From the NCBI GenBank assembly GCA_029582165.1, contig CM055868.1, positions 21,510,391-21,574,390 of the forward strand: a stretch of DNA of 64,000 nt, read 5' to 3'. This stretch comes from Portulaca oleracea (taxonomy: Eukaryota; Streptophyta; Magnoliopsida; Caryophyllales; Portulacaceae). The notes below the pieces were generated by a model. It was given only the letters and a program-made list of their open reading frames with translations, did not search any database and had not been told where the DNA came from. Shown here piece by piece: positions 1-12,567 of the stretch; within the stretch, counting starts at the first letter, position 1; every line of letters begins with the position of its first letter. Made by a program: the position numbers and the translations under genes.

Positions 1-1
1 A

Positions 2-1447
2 TTTGAGCATCTACTTTGGAGGTATGATCTTAAGGAGGACGAGCCACAAACTTTGGTACGTTATCTTTTTGGTCTTAATGATGGGATTAGACACGTTATG
101 GAATTACAACCATACAAAACTTTGGATGAATAGAGCTCCTTGTCCCTTAAAGTTGAAAAACAAAGGAGAAATAAGGGGAAAGAAGTCTCGAGTAAATACC
201 AAACTCCACAAGAAACGCCCCACCCTACGTCCCATCCAAACCCTCCACCATCCACGAAACACATTCACATAAAAACTCCACAAAATCAGCCCCCATCCAC
301 CCCTAAACTTCACGTCCAAGAGACCAAACCCATAGCATCAAGAAGGTGTTTTCGATGCCAAGGGTTGGGACATTATGCTTCGGAGTGTCCAAACAAGCAA
401 GTAGTGTCTTTGGTAGAATACCAAAGTGCTTTATATGTAGAGCCGGAGTATGAGAGAGAAGAAGAAGTTAGGGATGACGCCAAAGAAGAGGAAGATGTAG
501 TAGAAGAATATGTGGAAGAGCCGGATGAAGGAGAACTACTTGTGGTAGAAAGGGCCTTGAATATCACAAATGTGCCGAAAGATCAACTACAAAGAGAAGC
601 AATTTTTCGCTCTCGTTGTACCATCCAAGGGAGAGTATGCTCCTTGATCATAGATGGAGGAAGTTGCACCAACGCCGCCTCTACAACAATCGTCAAGAAG
701 TTGCAAATGGAGATTAGCCAACATCCCACACCCTACACAATACAATGGCTAAACCTTGGGCAAGGCATTCGTGTGGATCAACGAGTTTTGGTGAGTCTTT
801 CAATTGGAAAGAATTATCAAGATTCATTGTGGTGTGATATAGTTCCCATGGATACTTGTCATGTTTTATTGGGAAGACCATGGTTATATGATAGACATGT
901 CATACATGATGGGAGCGCCAACACTTACACTCTCACCATCAACCAAAAGAGGATCACTTTGGCACCTCTTGATCCACCATCTCGGCAAAAGGAGGAGAAA
1001 CGTCATATTGTGTCAATTATGAAGATGGAGTATCAAGGGCATGAAGAATATAAGGATCCTATTCTTACACATTTGGAGAAGAATGAAACGGATCCAAGTA
1101 TCCATCACATTTTGAAACTTCCCACGAAGCATATCTTCCATGAGCATCCAAAAGATATCTACTTAGATCACTTGGTTGAAAGGCCGAAAATTCGAAAGGA
1201 TGAAATAGCCCAAGTCATCAAAGTGCATTGTTTCATGCTAAATGACAAGGGTAAAGTGGTAAGAATAGACTTGGGAAGTGAGAAGCAACGTGAACAACCC
1301 ACGATCACGGTGAAGAAACGTAAGTCCAAGTCTTATGGTGTTCGAGAATTGATCGAAAGAAAGTTTAAGAAGTTCATCAAAGGAATCTATGATGACTTCA
1401 AAGCTTTCAAGAAGAAAATCTTTGTAAATAAGGCAAGTGAGAGTTGA
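2..1447 (+). pseudogene. Gag-protease polyprotein, partial, one internal stop
   Basis: The frame is open from base 2 to the TGA at 1445-1447 apart from a TAG at 131-133. The first 45 codons match the end of the gag domain (LLWRYDLKEDEP). A CCHC zinc knuckle (CFRCQGLGHYASEC) is encoded at about 347-388 and an acidic linker follows. The retropepsin-like domain has the active-site motif LIIDGGSCTN near 646 and the flap/end motif LLGRPW near 866. After it come about 170 codons of charged sequence with no domain I recognise, also present in the copy at 51754. No ATG start is visible because the 5' end is outside the window. Gag packages the RNA and the protease would cut the polyprotein. The protein probably cannot be made whole because of the stop. 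Confidence 0.85.
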
Positions 1448-1471
1448 TTTTCCAAAGTTTGAGGGCAAACT

Positions 1472-1489
1472 TTTTCAACCGGGGGTGTA
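1472..1489 (+). other. Polypurine tract
   Basis: The G-rich stretch ACCGGGGGTGTA lies directly before the TGATGCAT that opens the 3' LTR. The same bases stand before the 3' LTR of the related element at 53782. It is the expected primer site for plus-strand DNA synthesis. Confidence 0.7.
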
Positions 1490-2466
1490 TGATGCATAAT
1501 TGATGGCCTTATGCATCAAGGTCAACTATGGAGACATCTAATACTCACCTAGAAGAAAGAAGAGCTCAAGTCTCTCATATATCTCTCTACTTGGAAGGGA
1601 TCAACTCATGTGATCGTATATTTTTGCTCCTTATTTCAAGGACCATGAAGCTATCATAGAAGTCATCCTAGAGAGGATTAATCTACATTCCAAGAGCTTT
1701 CATATGGTTCAAGAATCTTTAAGTTTGGATGAGAATCCAAGGAGTTATTCATATTTGTAATATAGTTTAGTACATTGTTTTCTTTATGATGTAAGCATTA
1801 GGAAGAATGATATAAGCCCTAAAGTGGCCTCTTGTACACGCCATAAGGGAGGAGTTTAACTATAAATACCTCCCCTAGGGTACTTTGTAATTCATTCATA
1901 TACATTGAATTTTTAGATAAACAAACACATGGTGTGTTCTTTCTAGCTTTCATGCTAGGTTCTTTTCGTTTCTCTCTTGTGGGATTCGAATCATTCCCTT
2001 CTTCTAGCTAAGGTTGGCATCCTTAGTGGTGAAAGGAAGGAATCAAGGTCTCTTGAAGGTGGTGGTCAGTATCCTTCAAAGAGTCTTCAAAAGCCATCAA
2101 CTATCCAACGTTCATTCATCCATCTATCATCCATCTCACGTCATTCATCATTTCTTCATCAAGAATTGTTCCTTCATTCAACAATTCTTCATCCATTCAT
2201 CAAGAATTCAACAAGAATTCATCAAGCATTCAACCAAGAAGTATTCGTCTTCATCACGTTCAACAATTTCACGTCAAAGCTTCATCATTCGTTCAACATT
2301 TCCATTCATTTGGTAATCATCTTTCATAGTTCTTTCCATCCTTTTTCATCCATTTCTGTTCCATTTTTGGTTCTTTGGAACTTTGAGAAGGGAGATTCCT
2401 ATCTTCGTTTTTAAAGATCCTTAGATATTGTGTAATGAGATCATCCCTTGGTCTCATTATGCATCA
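1490..2466 (+). repeat. 3' LTR of gag-protease-only element (copy 1)
   Basis: It starts TGATGCATAATTG and ends TTATGCATCA, the same ends as the LTR pair at 50593 and 53782. A TATA box (TATAAATA) is at 1861-1868. The first 300 bases or so are nearly identical to the other copies. From about 1795 the sequence departs strongly, keeping only scattered similarity, and 2090-2320 is rich in CATTCATC-type simple repeats. Length 977 bp against about 907 for the other copies. Confidence 0.85.
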
Positions 2467-2485
2467 TTCGGCATCAAAAATGCCA

Positions 2486-2974
2486 ACCAATATGAATCGA
2501 CACCGGGAAAGACTGGAACCGACACCGGGAAAGACTGGAACCAACACCGAGAAAGACTGGAATCGACACCGGGAAAGACTGGAATCGACACCGGGAAAGT
2601 CTGGAACCGACACCGGGAAAGACTGGAATCGACACCGGGAAAGACTGGAACCAATATGAATCGACACTAGGAAAGACTGGAACCAATATGAATCGACACC
2701 GGGAAAGACTGGAACCGACACAGGGAAAGACTGGAACCGACACTGAGAAAGACTGGAATCAACACCGGGAAAGACTGGAACCGACACCGGGAAAGACTGG
2801 AATCGACACTGGGAAAGACTGGAACCAATATGAATCGACACCGGGAAAGACTGGAATCGACACCGGCAAAGACTAGAACAATATGAATCGACACCGGGAA
2901 AGACTGGAACTGACACGGGGAAAGACTAGAATCGACACCGGGAAAGACCGGAAGCGACGCTGGGAAAGACTTGG
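2486..2974 (+). repeat. 22-bp tandem array (about 20 copies)
   Basis: The unit is 22 bp, starting AATCGACACC and ending AAAGACTGG. I count about 20 copies with a few substitutions each. A 10-bp block AACCAATATG (once altered to AGAACAATATG) interrupts the array four times, giving runs of 7, 1, 6, 2 and 4 units. Because 22 is not a multiple of 3 and the unit lacks stops, all frames look open and produce repetitive false ORFs on both strands. Confidence 0.9.
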
Positions 2975-3180
2975 AAAATCCATCAACCATCGGCATCATG
3001 ACCGATAACGAGTAGAGCATCATTCTTGCTCGAGATCATCTCAAAGGAGGCGCATGCCGCCCGCAACTGCGATGCAGGACCCAGCTTCCAAGCATCGAAT
3101 CAGGCTTTGCAAACCAAAGTCATATCCTCAGACTACTTTGACCTTCGTCCTATTTGGACTCGATCAAAGTGGGGGCTCTC

Positions 3181-4766
3181 TGTAGACACCGGAATTTGAA
3201 CCGGTATAAAACCCAACTCACCAAAAATATGCAAGTCCAAAAATAAATCCGGATAATTGTTAAAACCCAAATGAGGTTTGTTTTTATTCACGGCCCACTC
3301 AGCAGAAGCAGGCCAGGCGCGTGCCTCGACCCAGGATGCTCCAAAACCCGCCTAGGGTTTGAATCCGAACCAGAAATTGTTAAAACCCATGAGGGGTTTG
3401 GTTATTTTTATGCGCGACGTCGTTTTACGCCAGGTCAGCGATCCGTGTGATGAAATAGTTAAACCCCGCCTAGGTTTTGAAGCAGCTGGCGCCAAAATCT
3501 GCATGCATGCAATTGATCCCTTGATTTTTGCCCCACGTGGTTGACTTTGCCCTTGACCCCATATACCCCGCCTAGGTTTTGATCTTTAATGGATGATTTT
3601 GTGGGGTATGTCCCCTACCATTTCCCTCCAAAACCCATACTCCTCCACCTATAAATACCCCTTCCATTCCACCTTCATTTCATCAACAATCACCATCAAC
3701 TACAACCAAGAATTCCCACCAACCATTCTCTTACTCCCATTTCTTATACTTCCACTCTCTCAAAATTTCATCATCCATGTCCATCTCTAATCCCTTCATA
3801 ATCATATCTATCATATCCATATTATCACCCATACATCACCTTTCTAAACCACTCACAATACTTCATCCAAGCTTCAAGTCAAGGGGCAACTCAAGGGATT
3901 GATTTCATCGCCGCTACAACCAAATCAAGGTTCGGTTCTTTTATTTAGATTATCGTATTTAATCATGTAATCTTTTATTTAATTCCGTACTTGTACACAT
4001 TTTTGTAAAATAAAACCGCATTTGTTTTATATTGCATGATTTGAATAATAATTCCGCGAAATTAATCAAACTTCTCCCCGCTCTCTTTCTTTTCAATGTT
4101 GATTTTAGTAGAGTCTGTTTTTATAAACAGGCGGATTCGAAAGTTCTTATAACTCTCGAATTCGTAACCTTACCCCCGAACTTAGAAATCGTGATCGTAG
4201 ACGGAGTCTTTCTTTTATTTTATGGTTCGTCGATTTCCTTAAATCGGCTGGCAACTCTTTAATTTTTTATAATTTCGTTTAATTATTTAAAGTATTCAGC
4301 TTATTACACAAAATTAATTTGAGAAAATGATTTAACTTTTGTTCAATACGAAAAGGGGTTTGGTCCAAAGATAAAGTGGCCAGAAATTATTAAACCCCAG
4401 GAGGGGTTTGGTAATTTTCACCAATTTTATCCTTGGGCTTGGAATCAAAGGGACTGACCCAGAATTTGTCAAACCCTAGGCGGACTTTGACAGATTCTGG
4501 TGGTCCGTTTGCTTTTTGGGCCCTAATTCATCAATTGGATTAAAATTAAATTATTTGATATTATTTTTGTGTAGTTTCCGGATAATTTAAATAATAAAAA
4601 ACGAGTTTGTAAATAAATAAAGTTTCATCACCCCAAAAATGAATTTCGAAAATAAAAATATCCTTATTTAAGGATTAAGAAACCTTAGTCGGCTCCCGAT
4701 TACAAATGTAGCGCATCCGAGGAAAACATTTCCCCCCGAACGGGGAGGGATTTTCCGGGTCCTACA
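3181..4766 (+). repeat. LTR of Tat-like element
   Basis: It begins TGTAGACACC after a purine tract and ends TCCTACA, so the termini are the inverted pair TGTAG/CTACA. A TATA box (TATAAATA, 3650-3657) lies mid-LTR. The motif AAACCC..GGGTTT recurs in several imperfect hairpins (about 3375-3408, 4383-4420, 4460-4500). The partner LTR is not in the window. Confidence 0.75.
3650..3657 (+). promoter_or_regulatory. TATA box in Tat-like LTR
   Basis: TATAAATA followed by CCCC lies in the middle of the LTR, a position expected for its U3/R promoter. A C/T-rich, AT-rich leader follows. Confidence 0.5.
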
Positions 4767-5596
4767 AAAATGTAAATTTATTTTATCATCTTTTGCATGC
4801 ATGTTACTCCCTCCATCCACAAATAATAGTCTTTCATGCTTTAAATGTTTATTTTTTATTCAATAATTCCTCACATATTATTTTATTAAAAATTATAGGA
4901 AAATTGGATTATAATCATCCCTACTTTCAGCTTTTGTATTCCAGTGATCCCTACTTTTTTTTTTTTGGTTATATTTTGGTGGTCCTAAAAACCTCAAAAT
5001 TGTATTTTAGTGGTACCAAATCTACCTCCACATTTTGTTTCCTATCGCAGATCGTTTTTCATTTTTTCATTCCGGTTCCATAAAGATTTTGAAGTGTAGT
5101 TATTAAAAGAATTTCAAATTAAGTTTTTGAGAATCCGAAAAATTATTATAAAATACTCAAAGATGATGTACTAACGTGTCAAGAAGACTAAAAAAATATT
5201 GATGAGACTACACCATTTTATTATTGTTGCGTTAATTTTGATGTTGTGTTTTTTTAAATGTATTTATTTATCAAGTGATTCTATATACTCTTGTATTCGT
5301 GTGTCAATATTGAATTGAGACTACATATAGAACAAAACACAAAATGTTTGGTAACAAAACATATTCTTTTTTATATCATCGAGAAATATATGAAAACATA
5401 TTCTTTTTTAACTTTTATAATTGGTAGAGTTTTATAAATAATAAAAATTAAAAATAAATGAGTTTGGTAGATATTTAATTTATTATTCCCATTAAATTAA
5501 GTATTAATAGAATACCCATTATCTAAAAGTTTTAGCAAAAATGAGGTACAATTGGTCAATCTTATGCCCAATTTCAAGAAAGAAATTATTAAATAC
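4767..5596. other. AT-rich stretch without a gene
   Basis: I see no coding sequence. At 4804-4840 there is a Stowaway-like left end (TACTCCCTCCATCC) with no matching right end. Bases near 5450-5500 (GAGTTTGGTAGATATTTAAT) recur with small changes near 17080-17110, so both places probably hold relics of one dispersed repeat. Confidence 0.5.
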
Positions 5597-6715
<1,119 letters not shown>

Positions 6716-9700
6716 ATATATTCTAATCTGTAAGTTACATACTTGAAACAAAAACCTGGTCACTTGTGTCAAACACATAGAAATATACATCATTAAGCTA
6801 TGAACATTATATGCAGTATCAAAGACGCTAACAACCATGAAAACAGTAACCTTCCCAATCAAGAAAACAGGGGATCAACACTTGGTATATGATCAACAAA
6901 TCAATATAAACCCTATTATTTTTTGAAAAAACACAAAAGCTAAAACCTATTATTTTCTTGATTAGGAGTGCTATGATAGTACTCCTATTACTATTAAGAG
7001 AAACCAAATTCTATTTCTTTACCTTGTTTCTCCGCAAAATTATAATGTATACCATATTACAGCTGTCATTTTTAGTGTTTACTATCGTCACTAATTGTCA
7101 CCTCTATCTGTGAAACACCACCTCCTGGACCAGATTTGTTTGACTAAGTTTTAACTTCTCAAAAGTAACTTTTTAAAAATAGTTTCTAAGGATCAATTTC
7201 TATAGAAATTTTTAGATGTTTGGTAAATTTAATTTTAAAAATCCTTTCAAATGTTAGGTGTTTGGTAAATTTAATTTTGAAGAAACAGTTTCAAAGCTTC
7301 ATTAAAGCTTCTTCTTTATGCTAATATTCTAATAAGTTACAATACCTTTTGCAATTAACTATTAATTTTCCAACCTATTTTTCACAACTAAAAAATGTGT
7401 ATTACCAACCATTTTTTTTCCAACCAATTTAAAATAGTTGGAAAAACCAACCATTTCATCATACTCCAACTATTTTTTAAAAATTTTAGTGGAAAAAATG
7501 GTTGAAAATTCCAATCACTTTTGCTAAAATTGGTGAGAATTATGTGTTTTAATTGCTTTTGATCATACTTTTTCTCATTCCATCAAATTTACTACTTACA
7601 TGCCCCAATCTGGTCTATTGAGATGTACTTGTAACACATGACAAATAACTCTTATCAATTACGAAATAAAATAAGCAAAATGCATGCCAAATGCATTATG
7701 CCATCATCCATCCTTTCTAATGGCTTGTACTGTTGAAGACACTTACACTGTGTTTAAACCTGCTTGGGAATCGGGATATCAGGATCATTATTTGAATCAG
7801 TGATAATGACCACATTAGGAAGGGTTTGATGTTAAGCAACTGCAATCTCACATTCTAACCCAATGACAACAACAATTTTATTACACAATTTGGACTTCAA
7901 CACACTACAACTAAGACATCATTTTGAACAAGATAAGCAATTCAAATTCGTGTAGCTGTAGACATCAGTCAATCGTGCGCACACTACCATACTGCCTTTA
8001 ATGTAAACTGTGAATTATGTCCATACACAACACAATCACACTGCACACCACAACAAAGATTCTATTCTCTCTAGATGCCATATTGAGACAGGCAGACAAC
8101 CATCCCCATTATACTTGAGATTTAACTGTTCTTTCACCACTGAGTTCTCATTGAAATTACAAGGCTGCAGACAGTATATGATGAACCCACAATCCAACCC
8201 ATTTCTAAAAACTCAAACACATTTTCCTCTTCCCACCTTCTCTGGGCTAATTATCCCCCACCCCGAAAAAAACTCTCTAGTCTCTGGTATACTAGATGAA
8301 AAAGAGCATAGAGGCAACTTTCACAGAAGAAGAAAAGCTAACGTAAAAGATAAATTAAAAAACAGAAAATCTGAAATAGCAATGGTGCATCAGTCGATAG
8401 GCTAATTTCTTTCCAATTTCTTTGATTAGGTGGCAGAAGATATTGAATTTTAAGCATATTTGATTAATTACAAAGACATCTATAAACAACTGTAATTTAG
8501 AAATCTAAAAAACTACTAATTCTTCCTAGTTTCTTTTGTTCAAAAATAATTACAGAGATTAACCCTAATTTAGAAATCTGAAAAACAATCAAGTTTTTTC
8601 CAATTTCTTTTAGTTACAAATAAATCAAACCTAAATAATTAACAGAAGATATTGACAATATAATTCATACGAAACTAAACCATAATACAAAATTATTGGT
8701 ACATGAGATCACAGATGTTAAAGCAAGAGAAGAAAGATGACAACCGCGCAGCGTTGACGAACAGTGAGTTTCAATTGAACGACCGTTGGTGAGAGGAGCC
8801 AATATACTGTGTTTGTTGGCAAAAGATTTTACCAGCTGAAATTAGGATTCAAGGAGGAAGAGAGAGAAAGCTGTATCTGTTGAAGTGTACGTGGGAGATG
8901 ACAAGATGGACAGCTGTAGCCTGTATTTGTAGAAGTTATCATATTACATTATGTTATATACCTACAGCTAAAGCCCACCAAAAGAAAAGAAAAAAAATAA
9001 ACAAGAGCCCACAGCCCAACACCACCTGACTAAAAGCAAGAAGGCAAGCATGCACCAAAACAACAACAAAATAACTCCCCCTTTTATAACTACTAGTAAG
9101 GCACTTGTGTCACCCCACTCCCACACACAAACTCTACAATGTCCTCATTGTGAATAAAGCGACGCCACACAAAAGAAAAAGCACTCAAAAGAAAAGGAAA
9201 AAAACACAAGCTGACATGCATGCCACCCCAACCCCCACCCCACACAAAAAGGTCATCAATATCCTCATTGGAATAAAAAATAGAGATAAACAAGCACACA
9301 AAAGGAAAGAAAAAGAGACACACCAAAAGAAAAAAAATAAAAGAGGGAAAAGAAAGTCAACTCACTAACTGTAAAAGAGAGATAAGGAAGGATATTACCT
9401 AGATGGTTTCTTGTCAAAAGACTCACTCCTTCTCACTTGACAGTGCAAAGTTAGGAGAGGCAATAAAGAAAACTTTCCAAGTGTCACCAAGAAGTGATGA
9501 TCGAATCGAAATAAGTTGCTTACTCTTTAAGTGGTTTGATGCCATTTTTCTATTAAGTTAAGTCTTTTGCGTTACTTTTTAAGGGTTATGAACTTTTATG
9601 TTTTTATTGAAGTTTTGTTTTATTTGATCAAACAATTGTTTCTCATTAGTTAAGTGTTTTGAACTTCATCTTGATGTATGATTATATTCATACCAAGAAA

Positions 9701-9767
9701 TGCTCAGACATTTTTTAATTAATGGCGCATAACATTTATATAACGCTCAGGTATTTATTTTTTATTC
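6716..9767. other. Intergenic DNA, no gene recognised
   Basis: No reading frame here resembles a known protein. Stretches at 7140-7560 hold short repeated AT-rich phrases (TTTGGTAAATTTAATTTT twice, 7214 and 7260) that look like MITE relics. 9100-9360 is A/C-rich, with CACCCCA and AAAAAGAAAA runs on the plus strand. Upstream exons expected for the MCM7 fragment are not seen. Confidence 0.5.
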
Positions 9768-9793
9768 GGGGCAACGCCTGAGTATTTGCTAGT
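9768..9793 (+). other. Possible Helitron 3' terminus
   Basis: GGGGCAACGCCTGAG followed by TATTTG and CTAG-T at 9789-9793 resembles the degenerate hairpin plus CTRR end of plant Helitrons. The stem is weak, pairing CTCAGG (9747) with CCTGAG (9776). No 5' TC end was found. The MCM7 fragment lies upstream on the same stretch. Confidence 0.3.
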
Positions 9794-10334
9794 ATAATAA
9801 TTGGAAAATGCCTTTGACCATTCTGGGAGTGTTTTGGGCCCGAGGTTGGCTTATAACAACCATTGATATGCCACTTATCTTTAATCACTATCCAAGCTTG
9901 CCCGTGCAAGGCACGGGCGTTATTTATTGCCTTGTATATTCATATTTTATAATTTTTGTGTCATATATATTTGCTTAAAAAATTAAATTATTTTTACTAA
10001 TTATACATATTTCCTTTTATTATTTGTTATATATTATAAGTAGGAATTTTATTGTCATCCAAATAAAATTTATGTAACATAGCTATCATGGTTGTTTCAA
10101 AATGGAAATAGGTGTCAAGAAATATTACAATATTTTTGAATGAATAGCACCCCGTCCATTTTATATTTTATAGTTAAAGTATTATTTTTATAGGACAATA
10201 ATATGAGCCTTGAAACAAGACACCTTTTAAATGTCTTTTGTTGGTATAAAAGTTTTATATTTTTAATTTATAATATTGTATACAAATTGTATAAAAATAT
10301 ATTTTTATTTATAATTTTAAAAACTTACAAAAAT
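9794..10334. other. AT-rich stretch with a GC hairpin
   Basis: At 9901-9919 GCCCGTGC and GCACGGGC form a hairpin, a core also seen at 11987-12004 and 16622-16638. Nothing coding is visible. Confidence 0.4.
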
Positions 10335-10344
10335 GTGAAATATG

Positions 10345-10722
10345 GAGTAAATGACATTTACCCTACCTGACATTTGTGGTAATAATTTTTGCACACCCGA
10401 CATTTGGGAAATAATTTTCACCCTACCTGACATTAAGTGAAAGTGATTTTTAGTGGCAAAATCCGATCGCTTCTCATCAGAAATAAAACGATGAAAGGAT
10501 CATTTAAGTCATTTCCTTCTAAATATTAATGGAAAACATGATACATTCACATAGATATATAGGGGCATTATTGTATTTCCTCATTTCCAATGAGAAGTGA
10601 CAAGATTTTACCCCTAAAAATAACTTTCACTTAATGTCAGGTAAGGTGAAAATTATTTCCTAAATGTCGGGTGTGCAAAAATTATTACCACAAATGTCAG
10701 GTAGGGTAAATGTAATTTACTC
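10345..10722. mobile_element. MULE-type MITE with 10-bp target duplication
   Basis: Long inverted arms run inward from GAGTAAAT (10345) and ATTTACTC (10722); each arm is about 130 bp and they match closely. The flanks GTGAAATATG at 10335-10344 and at 10723-10732 are an exact 10-bp direct duplication. Long arms plus a 9-11 bp duplication are the pattern of non-autonomous Mutator-like elements. It carries no gene. Total length 378 bp. Confidence 0.85.
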
Positions 10723-11102
10723 GTGAAATATGTGTAATGAATGTGATTTGATTATATAATCAATGCACTCTAATAAGCTTCTCATAACGGATAATCCTTC
10801 CGTTCTTTCATCTATCGTCTAAGTTTTTGTGTAAAAAACTCTCTGTTAACATCTTAGGCCCTGTAATTAATTTACAAAAATCAAATCATGGGTTTATGTA
10901 ATTAATTAAGAAGGAAAAGAAATATCATATCATACATGGCAGCCATGCTTGAGGAAGACAGCAAGAGGAGGGAGGATGATGGCAAGGAGGATGTCTATGC
11001 ACGTTGCAGTGCTGTCTTACATTTTTCAAAACTTGTAAAATTTGATTTGATTAATTAGGAGAACAACAATGAGAGAAATTAAACCAACCAAGCAATTATT
11101 AA

Positions 11103-11698
11103 GGAGTAAATTATATATCACCCAACCTAATATTTGTGGTAATAATTTTTATACAACTGATATTTGTGAAATAATTTTTACCTTACCTAACATTAATTTG
11201 AGTAAATTACATCTACTTTACTCGACATTTGTGGTAATAATTTTTACGCATCCGACATTTGTGAAATAATTTTTACCTTACCTGACATTAAGTTTATATA
11301 TTTAAACCTCCTAAGATATTATATAATTGATTTTTGTTGGATTTTCCGGCGAACATTAAAAAGATAAATATGAATTGACTTTTTTACCGTTGATATTAAT
11401 TCATATGACATTTAAATCTCAACTTTTTCTCTACTTTATTTCTTCGAAAACCCCACCCCTCCCAATTCTGAAAATGAAAGGTCATATAAGACATTCCTTT
11501 CTCAATGTTAAGGGCAACATGATATATTCATATAGTCATATAAGAACATTATGATATTTTTTACATTTCCAATAAGAAGTAACCGGATTCTGCCACTGAA
11601 AATTATTTTCACTTAGTGTCAGGTAAGATAAAAATTATTTCACAAATATTGGGTATGTAAAAATTATTACCACAAATATCTGATAGGGTAATTTACTC
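11103..11698. mobile_element. Second MITE of the same family, duplicated left arm
   Basis: The arms match the element at 10345. Left arm sequence begins GAGTAAAT at 11103 and again at 11200, so the left end is present twice in tandem. The single right arm ends ATTTACTC at 11698. I find no target duplication for either left end. The copies are more diverged than those of the 10345 element. Confidence 0.7.
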
Positions 11699-11970
11699 AT
11701 TGGATGAATACAGTAGGTAAGGTGGTGATATTTTCTAGAGCAGTCGGCAGTCTTTGGAGGGTTTATATAGACACAAAATGAGATTAATGAAAGCTCCCTC
11801 TTACAGGCTAAGGCTTCCACGTGTTTCCACGATTCGCAGGCCTCAAAGTGTATGATTACCATGGTTAATTTTTAAGAAAAAGGGAAAACAGAAAAAAAAT
11901 AATCCATCACAAATTCACACCACAACACCAATCACGTACAATTGCAACTCTCCTTTCTACTTGTGTGAAG
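11699..11970. other. Short intergenic spacer
   Basis: I see nothing beyond AT-rich DNA and an A-rich run near 11875-11900. Confidence 0.4.
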
Positions 11971-12004
11971 ACTAGAAGCAAGAAGGCCGGTGCGTTGCAC
12001 GAGG
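11971..12004 (-). other. Helitron-like 3' terminus, minus strand
   Basis: Read on the minus strand, the hairpin CGTGC-AAC-GCAC(C)G is followed by CTTCTTGCTT and CTAG-T. This is the Helitron 3' layout of a GC hairpin then CTRR then T. The core is the same as in the plus-strand terminus at 16621. Confidence 0.45.
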
Positions 12005-12030
12005 TTCTCCGTTACTTGTTTAATGATATA

Positions 12031-12321
12031 CTCCATCCATTCTGAATTAATTGACATATTTCACAATTTCACATACCAAAGTTTAACTAAAAAAATAACC
12101 TATATAAGTAAATAGCACCAATTTCAAAGGTATTTTTTACATATCAAGGTGTGAGTAGTGAGAGAATTTGAGTATGAGTAGTTTTTATTGGTAAAACAAT
12201 AAAAGTTAACATAATTATTAAAGTTAAAATAATTAAATTAAGTATTGAAAAATGGGAAGTGACAATTATTTTGAAACAAAAAAAGTTAGTTTAACTATCA
12301 ATTAATATGGAACGGAGGGAG
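12031..12321. mobile_element. Stowaway-like MITE
   Basis: The left end CTCCATCCATTCTG and right end GGAACGGAGGGAG are inverted relatives, with TA on both sides (12029-12030 and 12322-12323). The inner TTAATTGACATATTT and its reverse also pair. No gene. Confidence 0.8.
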
Positions 12322-12567
12322 TAATAGCATAACACATGCACTCACGCTGATCACATCATGGTAACTCCCATGTTCATATATACTCCCTCCATTCCATGTT
12401 AATTGACATATTTTAAAATTTTTCACATACCAAGATCTAATCAAAAATTTTATCAACATAATTAATAGCATTATTTCTTAATGTGTGTTTTCGGATATCA
12501 AGATGTACGTAGTGAGAGAATGTGAGTGAGTAGTTTTTATTAATTGAAAAAGTAAAAAGTTAACATA

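Larger units (their letters stand above)
1..2466 (+). mobile_element. Gag-protease-only LTR retrotransposon, 3' part (copy 1)
   Basis: This is the right-hand part of a Ty3/gypsy-type element cut by the window edge. It holds gag zinc knuckle, retropepsin and a C-terminal extension, then a polypurine tract and a 3' LTR, with no reverse transcriptase or integrase between. The same order is found complete at 50593-54689, so the missing pol is a family trait and not local decay. It adjoins the 3' untranslated part of a Tat-like element at 2467, which suggests insertion there. The left target duplication is outside the window, so this is not proven. Confidence 0.85.
2467..4766 (+). mobile_element. 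3' end of a Tat-like Ty3/gypsy element
   Basis: It consists of a 3' untranslated region with a tandem array (2486-2974), a spacer to 3165, a purine tract ending AAAGTGGGGGCTCTC at 3180, and an LTR from 3181. The AGTGGGGGCTnnC-TGTAGACACC junction is typical of Tat-lineage (Retand/Ogre group) elements, and 3' tandem repeats are known in that group. No coding sequence of it is in the window, so lineage rests on the junction alone. Confidence 0.65.

Noticed and set aside
646..680. Protease motif DGG instead of DSG/DTG taken as loss of activity
   Set aside because: IIDGGSCTN-type motifs are common in this gypsy lineage, and both copies share it, so it is not evidence of decay.
2428..3023. Several overlapping ORFs on both strands with repeated DTGKDWN/FPGVDSSLS peptides
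   Set aside because: They are translations of the 22-bp tandem array, which has no stops in any frame.
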